Positions 1 to 8,953 of a stretch of 64,000 nucleotides of DNA are shown here, piece after piece. Made by a program: the position numbers and the translations under genes. This stretch comes from PALSA-1006 sp964571195. Lineage in GTDB: Bacteria; Pseudomonadota; Gammaproteobacteria; Burkholderiales; Gallionellaceae. The notes below the pieces were generated by a model, which worked only from the letters and a program-made list of their open reading frames with translations, was not told where the DNA came from and ran no database searches. The DNA is taken from contig CAZNAD010000001.1 in assembly GCA_964571195.1 (NCBI GenBank), positions 1 through 64,000 on the forward strand, in the 5' to 3' direction. Positions within the stretch are counted from its first letter, which is position 1; each line of letters starts with the position of its first letter.

Positions 1-2284
1 CTTCCCACTCTTCTTCGCCACCTTTGGCTCCTGCTGGTTTGGCGGGCAGGGCTTTAGGCTTGGCCGCACCCGTGGAGGCAGGATGTTTCTTGGCCGGAGC
101 GGGATGTTTGGCAACGGGTTTGGCAACGGCGTGGGACGCGGCAGGCGCAGCGAGGCGAGCCTGTTGTGTCGCGGCACTGGTGTCCATCTTGAACACGCTG
201 ACAGAACGGGTGAGATTCTGCGCTTCTTCTTCCAGCGACTCGGCGGCGGCAGCGGCCTCTTCAACCAAGGCAGCGTTCTGCTGCGTGACTTCGTCCATCT
301 GCGTGATGGCCTGATTCACCTGCTCGATACCCTGGCTTTGCTCTGCCGAGGCGGCACTGATCTCGCTCATAATGTCCGTCACACGCTTGACCGCATTGAC
401 GATCTCTTCCATGGTCTTGCCCGCATCGTCCACCAGCTTGGTGCCGATCTCCACCTTCTCGGTCGAATCGCCGATCAGCGTCTTGATCTCTTTGGCGGCA
501 GCCGCAGAACGTTGTGCGAGGTTGCGCACTTCGGCGGCAACCACCGCGAAGCCGCGACCTTGTTCACCGGCACGTGCCGCTTCTACCGCTGCGTTCAGCG
601 CCAGAATGTTGGTCTGGAAGGCGATGCCGTCGATCACCGAGATGATGTCCACGATCTTGCGTGAAGACTCGTTGATGGAGCTCATGGTGCCGACCACTTC
701 TTGCACCACCGCGCCGCCCTTCTCGGCCACGGCACTGGCGCTGTGCGCCAGTTGGTTGGCCTGTTTGGCGTTCTCGGAGTTCTGCTTCACGGTCGAAGTG
801 AGCTCTTCCATGCTGGCGGCAGTCTCTTCCAGACTGGAGGCCTGTTCTTCGGTACGCTGTGACAGGTCGGTGTTGCCGGAGGCGATCTCCTTGGAGGCGG
901 TACCGATGGAATCCACCGATACTTTGACTTCGTTGACCAGATTCTTGAGGTTCTGAACCGTGGTATTGACGCCGTCCTTGGTTTGACCGAACAGGCCGGG
1001 ATAGGGCTTGTCTATGGTCTGGGTCAGGTCGGCATCGGCCAACGCTTTGGCGACACGCATGATGTCGTTCATGGCTTCATCGGTGACATTGGACAGCTGG
1101 TTGAGCAGTTCGGACAGGGTCTTGGTGTAACCCTGTTTGCCGTTCAGATCCATCTTGGTGCTGAAGCTGCCGCGTACTGCCGCATCTTCGACGATGTTCT
1201 TGATCTCTTCCACGATCTTGGTGAGCGAATCGACGGTGCTGTTGACGGCCAGTTTAGTCTGGTTGAACACACCGGCATATTCTTTGGTGATCTTTTGGCT
1301 CAGGTCGCCGTTCGACAGGGCGGTGGCGACACGTGACACATCGTTCAGGCCGGTCTCGGAAACGTTGGACAGGCTGTTTAGCAGGTCAGACAGTTCTTTG
1401 GTGTAGCCCGCTTTGCCGTTCAGGTCCATCTTGACACTGAAATCGCCCCGGATCGCCGCCGCTTCTACGATGTTCTTGATCTCGGCGACGATGCTGCGCA
1501 GGCTATCCTGCATGGTCTTCAAGGAGTACAGCAGGCTGGTGGTATCGCCCGGCTTGATGGCCAAGTCGATAGACAGGTCGCCTTCAGCGATCTTGCCTAC
1601 GGCATGTGCCGCATAGTCGGGTTCGCCGCCCAGCTGTTTCATCAGATTGCGCACGATGAGGTAACCAATGATGACAGCAACGAGCAAAGCAATGAGAGAC
1701 AGCACTATGGTCATCATGATCGCCCGATCCGCTTGAGCGGCGGCCGCTGCACCAATCTCGTTCAATCGTTCGGTCTGTAGATCAATCAACTTGCTGACCG
1801 CATCGAGATAGGCGCGCTGTTCGGCACGGATACGGTTCAGCAGCAATACCTTGGCATCTTCCTGTTTCCCCGCAGTCATCAATTTGAGAAATTCATCCTG
1901 CGAGCCAACATAGACGGAGCGAGTGTCATCAACGACTTTTAATGCCGCTTTGCCTTTGTCAGAGGCGATCATCTGGTGTAGTTTTTCCAGATTTTCCTTG
2001 ATCACTTCGCGGTTCTTTTGGATGCCGTCGATTTCTGGACGGATCTTTTCCGGCGCGGTTTCCAGCAAGGCGTTACGCATATGGCGGGCGATGTTGTTGA
2101 TGCCGTCAATCATATTGTTCGCGTAAACGGTCTTGGGGAATTCGTCTGTGACGACATCCATGATCTCCTCATCCAGAGTACGCAAACTCGTGATGGCAAT
2201 CGTGGCGATGATAACCAGCAGCGCTATCACCGCGCCGAAGCCCAAGGCGAGCCGGGTTCCTACTTTCATATTGGTCGCTGACAT
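1..2284 (-). CDS. Methyl-accepting chemotaxis protein with tandem 92-residue repeats, C-terminus cut by window edge
   Basis: A transmembrane chemoreceptor with 761 residues visible. The first helix spans about residues 10-32, a helical (4HB-like) periplasmic domain about 33-188, and the second helix about 190-212. A long HAMP-like region follows, and then the signalling hairpin with the conserved motif around NILALNAAVEAARAGEQGRG. Between about 268 and 450 a segment beginning EIKNIVE and containing KMDLNGK.GYTK occurs twice with a 92-residue period. The start at 2284 is preferred over the ATG at 2290 because AGGGAGA (2291-2297) directly abuts 2290 but lies 6 bases from 2284. The last readable residues are EEEWE and the next codon begins with G. 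This fits a C-terminal xWxxF tether for CheR/CheB, with only a few codons missing. The gene lies 84 bases downstream of a cheA and is probably co-transcribed with it. Confidence 0.93.
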   Translation of the reverse strand, partial: MSATNMKVGTRLALGFGAVIALLVIIATIAITSLRTLDEEIMDVVTDEFPKTVYANNMIDGINNIARHMRNALLETAPEKIRPEIDGIQKNREVIKENLEKLHQMIASDKGKAALKVVDDTRSVYVGSQDEFLKLMTAGKQEDAKVLLLNRIRAEQRAYLDAVSKLIDLQTERLNEIGAAAAAQADRAIMMTIVLSLIALLVAVIIGYLIVRNLMKQLGGEPDYAAHAVGKIAEGDLSIDLAIKPGDTTSLLYSLKTMQDSLRSIVAEIKNIVEAAAIRGDFSVKMDLNGKAGYTKELSDLLNSLSNVSETGLNDVSRVATALSNGDLSQKITKEYAGVFNQTKLAVNSTVDSLTKIVEEIKNIVEDAAVRGSFSTKMDLNGKQGYTKTLSELLNQLSNVTDEAMNDIMRVAKALADADLTQTIDKPYPGLFGQTKDGVNTTVQNLKNLVNEVKVSVDSIGTASKEIASGNTDLSQRTEEQASSLEETAASMEELTSTVKQNSENAKQANQLAHSASAVAEKGGAVVQEVVGTMSSINESSRKIVDIISVIDGIAFQTNILALNAAVEAARAGEQGRGFAVVAAEVRNLAQRSAAAAKEIKTLIGDSTEKVEIGTKLVDDAGKTMEEIVNAVKRVTDIMSEISAASAEQSQGIEQVNQAITQMDEVTQQNAALVEEAAAAAESLEEEAQNLTRSVSVFKMDTSAATQQARLAAPAASHAVAKPVAKHPAPAKKHPASTGAAKPKALPAKPAGAKGGEEEWE

Positions 2285-2368
2285 TTTCATTCTCCCTTGC
2301 AAAAAATTAAATCGAACTGATCAGACCGGGTTTATGTGCTGCTAACTATCTACTATTCTGTGCATCAA

Positions 2369-4336
2369 TCATGTGCTGCGAGATTTGTGTTGTGCTGCCA
2401 AGGCCATGACATCCAGGATCAGGGCGACTTTACCGTCACCCATGATGGTGGCTCCCGAGATGCCGTGTACTTTGCGGAAGTTGGATTCCAGACTCTTGAT
2501 GACGACCTGATGCTGGCCGAGTAACTCATCCACCATCAGCGCGGTCTTCTTGCCTTCCGATTCGATGATGACCACGATGCCTTTGGTAAGGTCGGTGATG
2601 GCATTTTCGATATGGAACACTTCGTGTACCGCGACCAAAGGCAGATATTCGCCGCGCACACGCAACAGGTGGCCTTCGCCGCTGACCGACTTCAGGTCTT
2701 GCGGATCGACTTGCAGCGATTCTACGATGGAGCCGAGCGGGGCGATAAAGGTCTGTCCACCGACGGAGATCGACAGGCCATCGAGGATGGCCAGGGTCAG
2801 CGGCAGGCGGATGGTGGTGCGAGTGCCGTAACCTTCCGCCGAGTCGATCTCGACGCGGCCCCCGAGTTCGGCGATGTTCCGTTTCACCACATCCATGCCG
2901 ACCCCGCGTCCAGAGACGTCGGTGACCACTTCGGCGGTGGAGAAGCCGGCTTCGTAGATCAGCATCCATACGGCTGCATCCGGCATGTCGTCACTGACAT
3001 TCATGCCGCGCTCTTTGGCTTTGTTGAGGATCTTGCTGCGGCTGAGTCCGCCGCCGTCGTCGGCCACTTCGATGACGATGTTGCCGCCCTGATGGAAGGC
3101 ATTGAGCGTGATGGTGCCGGTCGGCGATTTGCCTGCGGCAACACGTTTCTCCGGCATCTCGATGCCGTGATCCAGGCTGTTGCGGATGAGGTGGGTGAGC
3201 GGGTCGGCGATCTTTTCGATCAGGCCTTTGTCCAGCTCGGTGCCTTCGCCCAGCGTCTTGAGTTCGATCTGTTTGCCGAGTTTGTTCGCCATGTCGCGCA
3301 CCACGCGCGGGAAGCGGCTGAACACGAAGGAGATGGGCAACATGCGTACCGCCATCACGGCTTCCTGGATGTCGCGGGTGTTGCGTTCGAGCTGGCTGAG
3401 GCCGCTCTGCAACCGCTCCACCACCAGAGGATCGAGTTGCGAGGCGGATTGGGTGAGCATGGCCTGGGTGATGACCAGTTCACCGACCAGATTGATGATC
3501 TGGTCGACTTTTTCTACACTGACTCGAATCGACGAATCGGCAGCCGCAGGCGGCGGCACCCGGTCCGCCGCGCGACGGGTCGGGTGAGCGCTCTCGGCGA
3601 CCAGATGTGGGGCGGCCTGCTCGGCAGAAGCTGACGAAACGCTCGCCGGCGGTGCGGGGGGCGTAGCCGCCGGTTGGCTGTCGGGATTGGGTTCTTGCAG
3701 GAAGCCATAACCGCGCTGATTCTCGCGTTCGGTCTTTTGTACCGGTGTTTCCTCAAAGAAACCGTAACCTTGTGCGTCCTCTGCGGCTGGTGCTGCGGCA
3801 GGTGTCTCGTCAAAGAAGCCGTAGCCCGGGTCTGCCGCAGGGGCGGTCGCCGGCTCATCGGCGAAGAAGCCGTAACCTTCTTCTTTGGGGGGTGTTGCCA
3901 GTGTCGCAGGGGCAGCGGGAGCTGCCTTTGCGGTCGCTGCATCGGATGGATTCGCGCTCAATTGCTCCAGATGGGCGCGCGCGTTCTTGACGACTTCCTG
4001 ATCGACTTCGCTGTTGTCGCGATGGCCGGCCAACTGCATCGAGATGGCATCGCCCGCTTCCAGAAAGGCATTGACCATCTCATTGGTCAGCGCCATTTCT
4101 TGTTTGCGCAACTTGTCGAGCAGGGTCTCCAGTACATGGGTGACTTCGATCATGTCGGTGAAGCCGAAGGTTCCGGCTCCTCCCTTGATCGAATGGGCGG
4201 CACGGAAGATGGCGTTCAGGTCGTCCATGCTGGGGTCATTCACGTCCAGTCCCAGCAACAGACTCTCCATGTTGGCCAGATGCTCTGCCGCCTCTTCAAA
4301 AAAGACCTGATAAAACTGGCTAAGATCGAAATTCAT
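2369..4336 (-). CDS. cheA: Chemotaxis histidine kinase CheA with four GYGFF repeats in the linker
   Basis: The 655-residue kinase passes phosphate from receptor arrays to CheY and CheB. The N-terminal Hpt (P1) domain carries the phospho-accepting His48 in AAHSIKGGAG. Dimerisation (P3) begins near residue 270. The ATP-binding domain shows the N box (HLIRNSLDHGIE), DDGGG and GRGVGMDVV. A CheW-like P5 domain ends the protein. No classical P2 domain is evident. Instead, residues 150-215 form an Ala/Pro-rich linker with GYGFF at about 154, 171 and 190 and GYGFL at about 209. The gene follows cheY (4505-4870) in the same direction after a 168-base gap that contains two large palindromes. It differs clearly from the second cheA at 6190-8085, so the cluster holds two kinase systems. 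Confidence 0.97.
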   Translation of the reverse strand: MNFDLSQFYQVFFEEAAEHLANMESLLLGLDVNDPSMDDLNAIFRAAHSIKGGAGTFGFTDMIEVTHVLETLLDKLRKQEMALTNEMVNAFLEAGDAISMQLAGHRDNSEVDQEVVKNARAHLEQLSANPSDAATAKAAPAAPATLATPPKEEGYGFFADEPATAPAADPGYGFFDETPAAAPAAEDAQGYGFFEETPVQKTERENQRGYGFLQEPNPDSQPAATPPAPPASVSSASAEQAAPHLVAESAHPTRRAADRVPPPAAADSSIRVSVEKVDQIINLVGELVITQAMLTQSASQLDPLVVERLQSGLSQLERNTRDIQEAVMAVRMLPISFVFSRFPRVVRDMANKLGKQIELKTLGEGTELDKGLIEKIADPLTHLIRNSLDHGIEMPEKRVAAGKSPTGTITLNAFHQGGNIVIEVADDGGGLSRSKILNKAKERGMNVSDDMPDAAVWMLIYEAGFSTAEVVTDVSGRGVGMDVVKRNIAELGGRVEIDSAEGYGTRTTIRLPLTLAILDGLSISVGGQTFIAPLGSIVESLQVDPQDLKSVSGEGHLLRVRGEYLPLVAVHEVFHIENAITDLTKGIVVIIESEGKKTALMVDELLGQHQVVIKSLESNFRKVHGISGATIMGDGKVALILDVMALAAQHKSRST

Positions 4337-4376
4337 GGCAGTGAATCACCTTTTGTTTTCCCGCCTCTGTTTCACT

Positions 4377-4402
4377 CCCCTCTCCCGCGTGCGGGAGAGG
4401 GG
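4377..4402. repeat. REP-like palindrome, 12-bp arms
   Basis: CCCCTCTCCCGC (4377-4388) is followed by GT and then by its exact reverse complement (4391-4402). It lies in the 168-base gap between cheY and cheA. It shares a CTCCCGC/GCGGGAG core with the next palindrome and a shorter CCCGC/GCGGG core with those at 59315 and 8118. There is no T-run, so it is not a standard terminator. Confidence 0.75.
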
Positions 4403-4450
4403 CTGGGAGAGAGGGAGTGAAAATGCCGGAGCCTCGAACCCTCTCCCTAT

Positions 4451-4474
4451 CTATCTCCCGCATGCGGGAGATAG
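4451..4474. repeat. REP-like perfect 24-bp palindrome
   Basis: CTATCTCCCGCA is immediately followed by its reverse complement TGCGGGAGATAG. It is the second member of the same repeat type in this gap, centred about 73 bases from the first. It may fold in the cheY-cheA transcript and stabilise or attenuate it, but that is inference. Confidence 0.75.
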
Positions 4475-4504
4475 AGCTGAGCGGAGTTGTGCTAATAAGT
4501 TTGA

Positions 4505-4870
4505 CTATCCGATGACTTTTTTAACCACTTCCAACAGTTTTTGCGGATCGAACGGTTTGACGATCCAGCCCGTCGCACCGACCGCTTTGCCCTGTGCTTT
4601 CATGGTGTCGCTTGATTCGGTGGTCAGCATCAGGATAGGGACGCTTCGATAGGCTGGCATGCCGCGCAGATTTTTGATGAGCGTCAGCCCGTCCATGCGT
4701 GGCATGTTCTGGTCGGTCAGCACCAGATCGACGGTTTTCATCTTGGCCTTGTCCAAGCCTTCTTGGCCATCCACCGCTTCGATGATGTCGTAACCGGCGC
4801 TCTTCAGAGTGAAGGCAACCATCTGTCGAATGGAACTGGAGTCGTCCACGCTCAATATCGTCTTTGCCAT
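4505..4870 (-). CDS. cheY: Chemotaxis response regulator CheY (first copy)
   Basis: A single-domain receiver of 121 residues. The acidic pair is Asp9/Asp10, the phospho-acceptor is Asp53 in LTDQNMPRMDG, the switch Thr is in MLTTESS (about 83), and Lys105 is in VKPF. It has no output domain, so it should act by protein contact, either at the flagellar switch or as a phosphate sink. The usual switch Tyr before VKPF is Trp/Ile here (GWIVKPF), which differs from the other CheY at 8954-9346 (GYVVKPF). It sits between a receptor gene and cheA, the order of the second chemotaxis subsystem in this cluster. Confidence 0.95.
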   Translation of the reverse strand: MAKTILSVDDSSSIRQMVAFTLKSAGYDIIEAVDGQEGLDKAKMKTVDLVLTDQNMPRMDGLTLIKNLRGMPAYRSVPILMLTTESSDTMKAQGKAVGATGWIVKPFDPQKLLEVVKKVIG

Positions 4871-4909
4871 TACTTCCTCGCTACTGAAAATTTTCGGATA
4901 GTTATTGTG

Positions 4910-6121
4910 TCAGAACAGCTCGATGTCGCTTGATTCCAGCTTGTCCTGGCGCACCGGAGAGCGTGCGCTTAGTTGTTCCGCTAGGGCGAATATATCATTT
5001 ATTTCCTGGCGCATCCGTGAAATTTGTTCGAGTGTTTCGGGCTGGCCTTTTTGCGCCTCATCCGCCCATTCGCCCATGCGCAACCACGCGCTCTCCATAC
5101 TCGTTATACGCGTGTGCGCGTGCTGAATCAACTGTCTTACCATGTCCTGAAATTGCAGCGAGGTGATGGCGCGACCGACGACCTCATCCACCTTGTTGGT
5201 GACGCCGCTCTGGTCTTCGATGACTTTCATCATGTTCTCGTTGATGGCTTTAACGCTGGCCAGTGTGCCATCGATTTTGTTCTTTGATTCCAGCGCAAAG
5301 TTCATGTCCAGCGAGGCCATCCGGCTGATCGATTCTTCCGCGTTCACGATTGCGATATGCACTTCGCTGACGTTGTTGCGGATCTGGCGGCTGAATTGTT
5401 CTGATCGTGCGGAGAGTTTCCTGACCTCGTCGGCCACCACGGCAAAGCCGCGACCGGATTCTCCAGCACGGGCCGCTTCGATCGCGGCGTTGAGCGCCAG
5501 CAAATTGGTCTGTTTGGAGATGCCATCAATCTCCCCCAACACATCGAGGATGCCAGAGACCTGGGCCTTGACGGCATCCATTTTGTCCACCAGTTCCATG
5601 GCGATCTTGCTGTTGTTGATGATGCTGCCCACCATCTCCTTAAGCGTCATCGTGGTCTCGGCAATGAACTCTTCCATGTTCTCGGAATGGTGCCCGTCCG
5701 AGTTTTTCCCGGTCACGATGGCAATCGACATTTCGCGCTGGCTGTGGATCAATTTCTGCATGCCGTCGAAACTTTCCAGCAGCTTGGTAATGGCGTCACT
5801 CAGCAGATCCTGTACCTGGTTCAGGTCGCCGCTGGCCCCGGAAAATTGGGCGGCGAATTGAGGGTGGGTCTGGGTCAACACGTTTTCGACCGCACTCTGC
5901 GGTGTGCTGTTTTTTGCCGCCAGTTCGATTTCATCCCGCTTGTTGTCGTGATGGATCAGGTATGCGTAAATCACACCGATGACACCAAGGTGGAGCACGA
6001 TTTCGATGGCTGCGGAGGCGTCGCCCGCCAGTGCCCACTGTATGGGAACCGAGATCGCGGCAATCACGATCATGAATATGAGCAGCTGTTTCTTGTGTTT
6101 TTTTAAGTGATCGCTTTGCAT
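4910..6121 (-). CDS. Chemoreceptor without a sizeable periplasmic domain, carrying a CheZ-like FQDM motif
   Basis: This is a 403-residue methyl-accepting protein. Two hydrophobic helices (about 12-30 and 38-56) are separated by only a few residues, so no periplasmic ligand domain can fit. A cytoplasmic helical segment precedes the signalling tip (QTNLLALNAAIEAARAGESGRG, then GFAVVADEVRKLSARS). After the hairpin comes SLQFQDMVRQLIQHA, which recalls the FQD.TGQ.I stretch of CheZ, then a charged tail ending IELF with no xWxxF tether. The gene lies between cheA (6190-8085) and cheY (4505-4870), 39 bases from the latter. It probably senses an intracellular or membrane-state signal. The family call is firm; the signal is unknown. 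Confidence 0.9.
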   Translation of the reverse strand: MQSDHLKKHKKQLLIFMIVIAAISVPIQWALAGDASAAIEIVLHLGVIGVIYAYLIHHDNKRDEIELAAKNSTPQSAVENVLTQTHPQFAAQFSGASGDLNQVQDLLSDAITKLLESFDGMQKLIHSQREMSIAIVTGKNSDGHHSENMEEFIAETTMTLKEMVGSIINNSKIAMELVDKMDAVKAQVSGILDVLGEIDGISKQTNLLALNAAIEAARAGESGRGFAVVADEVRKLSARSEQFSRQIRNNVSEVHIAIVNAEESISRMASLDMNFALESKNKIDGTLASVKAINENMMKVIEDQSGVTNKVDEVVGRAITSLQFQDMVRQLIQHAHTRITSMESAWLRMGEWADEAQKGQPETLEQISRMRQEINDIFALAEQLSARSPVRQDKLESSDIELF

Positions 6122-6189
6122 GATTACCTCACTACTTCGATGATCGCCGCAACATCCGGCCAGCCGCTGCCTGCAGCGGCCGGGCAGAC

Positions 6190-8085
6190 TTAATGTCCGC
6201 CTTCGCCCAGCAGTTCCTTGATGTCCAGAATCAACACGATTTCGCCTTCACTCGACATGGTGACGCCCGCCACCCCTTTAGGACGGAAGGTGTCCAGTGA
6301 TTTGATCACCACATCGTCGTGACCGGCGAAACCGTCCGCCGACAGAATGAAACTCTGGCTGCCGACCTGCATTAGCACCCCGACCTCGGATTTGCCCGAC
6401 TCCTCCCAACCGATCAGTTTTGCCAGCGACTTCACGGGCAACACTTCTCCGCGCACCACCATGGTTGGGCGACCGGAAATGAGTTGCTGCTCTTCCGGGG
6501 TGACCGACATGATCTCGCGCACCATAGACAGCGGCACAGCGAACGGCTGGTCACTGAGGCGCAACAACAGCACCGGCAAGATGGCCAGTGTGAGTGGCAG
6601 CGAGATGGTGAAGGTGGAGCCTTTACCCGGCTCTGAGTCGATGGTGATGGTGCCGTTTAATTTGGAGATATTGGTCTTGACCACATCCATGCCGACGCCG
6701 CGCCCGGACACGCTGGAAATCTCGTCCTTGGTGGAAAAACCGGGCAGGAAGATGAGGTTCAGGCTGGCTGATTCATCTAACGCACTCGCGGCTTCCAGCG
6801 TGATAAGGCCTTTTTCGATGGCTTTGCTGCGAATCACTTCCGGGCGCATACCTTTGCCGTCATCCGAGATGCTGATGAGGATATGGTCGCCCTCCTGGCG
6901 TGCACCGAGATACACCGTGCTCTTCACCGGTTTGCCGGCGGCGGAACGTTGTTCGGCGCTTTCCACGCCGTGATCGACCGCGTTGCGCACCAAGTGCACC
7001 AGCGGGTCGTTCAAATCCTCGATCATGGTCTTGTCGATTTCGGTCTCTTCACCGGACAGCACCAATTCGACATCTTTGCCGAGCTGACGGGCCAGATCGC
7101 GCGCCAAGCGCGGGTATTTCTTGAACAGGCGGCCGATAGGTTGCATGCGCGTGTTCATCACCGCGTTTTGCAGGCTCACCACCAGCATGTCGAGCTGGCT
7201 GACCGATTCATCCAGCGATTTGAGAACCTCCGGGCTGGAGCGTCCTTGCAAAATATCGCTGCGCAGATGCGTCAGGCGGTTCTTGGTCAGGCCGATCTCG
7301 CCGGACAGATTGAGCACCTGGTCGAGACGGTCAGTATCGACGCGGATGGTGTTGTCTTTGGCTGCTGGCTCGGCTTCGCGGCGGCTGGCAGACGGCGCGG
7401 CAGGGCGTCCGGGCACGTCATCGCCCCGGCGACCGAAGGCGCTTTTCTTAAGTTTCTCCTCGTCGATCTCTGCGGCAGTCAAGGCGGGGGCAGGTGCGGT
7501 GGCGGCAGGCGCAACCGTAGTGGCGGGCGCAACCGTAGCGGTCGGTGCGGCTGCACCACCCACGATGGTTTGATACAGCGCATTCCAGTCCGGGCCGTTC
7601 TGCGCGGCAGTTTGCAATGCTGCGGAGACCGCCGGAGCGGCGGCGGGTGCGGCAGGAGCCGCTGTTTTGGCCGGGCCGTTCAACGAGACCGGTTTGCCTT
7701 CGAGTGCGGCAGCCAGTGCATCCAATATGGGCTGTGGTGCGCGCTGTGGTTGTGCGCTTCTGCTCAGGTCGTTGAACATCAGGCGAACTTCACCGGTTGC
7801 GGCGAGAATGACATCCAGCAGGCCGGGATTGAGCTGCAACTGATCGTTGCGTAACTTGTCGAACAGGTTTTCGGTCAGGTGGCATAAGGTCACCAGTTCC
7901 GTCGCGTTGAGGAAGCCCGCGCCACCTTTGATGGTGTGGAAGCCGCGAAAGATCACGTTGAGCGTGTTCTTGTCGTTCGGCGCTTTCTCCAGCTCCATCA
8001 ACTTGCTGTCCACATCGGCCAGCAGGTCGGATGCCTCCAGAAGGAAATCCTGCAACAATTCTTCCATGCCTGTGAAGTCGTTCAT
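6190..8085 (-). CDS. cheA: Chemotaxis histidine kinase CheA (second copy, CheZ-linked)
   Basis: A 631-residue kinase. The Hpt domain has His50 in GFHTIKGGAGF. A long Ala/Pro-rich linker (about 130-210) replaces an obvious P2 domain. P3 dimerisation is followed by an ATP domain with HLVRNAVDHGVE, DDGKG and GRGVGMDVVKT, then a C-terminal CheW-like domain. It lies directly downstream of cheY (8954-9346) and cheZ (8220-8945). That cheY-cheZ-cheA order is the flagellar (F6-type) arrangement of many gammaproteobacteria, so this copy is the better candidate for control of flagellar rotation. It lacks the GYGFF repeats of the other CheA. Confidence 0.97.
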   Translation of the reverse strand: MNDFTGMEELLQDFLLEASDLLADVDSKLMELEKAPNDKNTLNVIFRGFHTIKGGAGFLNATELVTLCHLTENLFDKLRNDQLQLNPGLLDVILAATGEVRLMFNDLSRSAQPQRAPQPILDALAAALEGKPVSLNGPAKTAAPAAPAAAPAVSAALQTAAQNGPDWNALYQTIVGGAAAPTATVAPATTVAPAATAPAPALTAAEIDEEKLKKSAFGRRGDDVPGRPAAPSASRREAEPAAKDNTIRVDTDRLDQVLNLSGEIGLTKNRLTHLRSDILQGRSSPEVLKSLDESVSQLDMLVVSLQNAVMNTRMQPIGRLFKKYPRLARDLARQLGKDVELVLSGEETEIDKTMIEDLNDPLVHLVRNAVDHGVESAEQRSAAGKPVKSTVYLGARQEGDHILISISDDGKGMRPEVIRSKAIEKGLITLEAASALDESASLNLIFLPGFSTKDEISSVSGRGVGMDVVKTNISKLNGTITIDSEPGKGSTFTISLPLTLAILPVLLLRLSDQPFAVPLSMVREIMSVTPEEQQLISGRPTMVVRGEVLPVKSLAKLIGWEESGKSEVGVLMQVGSQSFILSADGFAGHDDVVIKSLDTFRPKGVAGVTMSSEGEIVLILDIKELLGEGGH

Positions 8086-8117
8086 TTTAGAACTCCAATA
8101 TTTCTAGCGATCCGACA

Positions 8118-8135
8118 TCCCGCACCCTTGCGGGA
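8118..8135. repeat. Short palindrome of the CCCGC/GCGGG type
   Basis: TCCCGCA, a four-base loop CCCT, and TGCGGGA. It lies in the cheZ-cheA gap (8086-8219) and shares its core with the larger palindromes at 4377, 4451 and 59315. Confidence 0.5.
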
Positions 8136-8219
8136 AATGTTACAGAACCGCTGTTGCAACTACATTAAAACCATTGATCCGCCACTGTCACCGTATGTCG
8201 TGCGCGGGTCTGCTACCCA

Positions 8220-8945
8220 TCAGAAGCCGAGACTTTCCAGCAGATCGTCGACTTGTTTCTGGCTGGTCACCACGTCGCTACGTCCCTGGCCGTTGATGAC
8301 CGGACCGTTCAGCAGGCCGGTATCGATCTTCACCGACGGCGGCGCGTTTTCGATCAACAGGGCGACCAGTTGCCCTTCCATCTGCTGGGTGACATCAATA
8401 ATCTTCTTGATGACTTGCCCGGTCAGATCCTGGAAGTCCTGCGCCATCATGATGTCGGTCAGATGGGCGTTGGTCACCTTGGTCTGTTTCGGCACCTCCA
8501 CCAGATAAGCGTGGGTGCGTGTCGCCAGTTGTTTGAACTGTTCGGCATCCAGTTTCTGATCGAACAATTTCTGCCATTCGCCGGAAAGATATTTGGCTTC
8601 GCTCTCGATCTTCTCGACGACGGGCTGGGCGGCTTCCGTGGCGTTCAAGACCCGCTCGGCGGCCTGTTGTGTCATGGTCGCGATGTAGTTGAGCCGGTCG
8701 CGCGCATCGGGAATGGCATTTGCCGCCTTTTCCAGATTTTTGTCGTAACCGAGTTCGCGCAGACTATCGTGCAAAGCGCGCGTCATGTGGCCGATCTTGT
8801 TGATCACTTCCGTAGTGGCGGCCGGCGCATCGCCTGTGGCTGCAACGGCGGCGGGTTTTGCTGCCGGTGCTTCGGTATCGCTGGCGGAGACGATGCTGTC
8901 GAACAGCGCTTCCAGATCGTCAGAATCATTATTGGCATGTGTCAT
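8220..8945 (-). CDS. cheZ: CheY-P phosphatase CheZ
   Basis: Dephosphorylates CheY-P and so resets the motor signal. The 241-residue protein has a long helical hairpin. The active-site segment AQDFQDLTGQVIKK carries the catalytic Asp (about 173) and Gln (about 177). The C-terminal CheY-binding helix SQKQVDDLLESLGF is almost identical to that of enterobacterial CheZ. The start at 8945 is preferred over an in-frame GTG at 8957 because GAGAG lies five bases before the ATG and the GTG overlaps the cheY stop. The gene begins 8 bases after cheY ends, so the pair is translationally close and the partner is clear. Confidence 0.96.
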   Translation of the reverse strand: MTHANNDSDDLEALFDSIVSASDTEAPAAKPAAVAATGDAPAATTEVINKIGHMTRALHDSLRELGYDKNLEKAANAIPDARDRLNYIATMTQQAAERVLNATEAAQPVVEKIESEAKYLSGEWQKLFDQKLDAEQFKQLATRTHAYLVEVPKQTKVTNAHLTDIMMAQDFQDLTGQVIKKIIDVTQQMEGQLVALLIENAPPSVKIDTGLLNGPVINGQGRSDVVTSQKQVDDLLESLGF

Positions 8946-8953
8946 GGCATCTC

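Noticed and set aside
83..1406. Several plus-strand open frames across the left receptor gene
   Set aside because: They are antisense to a complete chemoreceptor reading frame with conserved motifs and have no ribosome sites.
2526..3942. Minus-strand frames within cheA
   Set aside because: Out-of-frame shadows of cheA; Arg/Pro-rich composition typical of shifted GC-rich codons.
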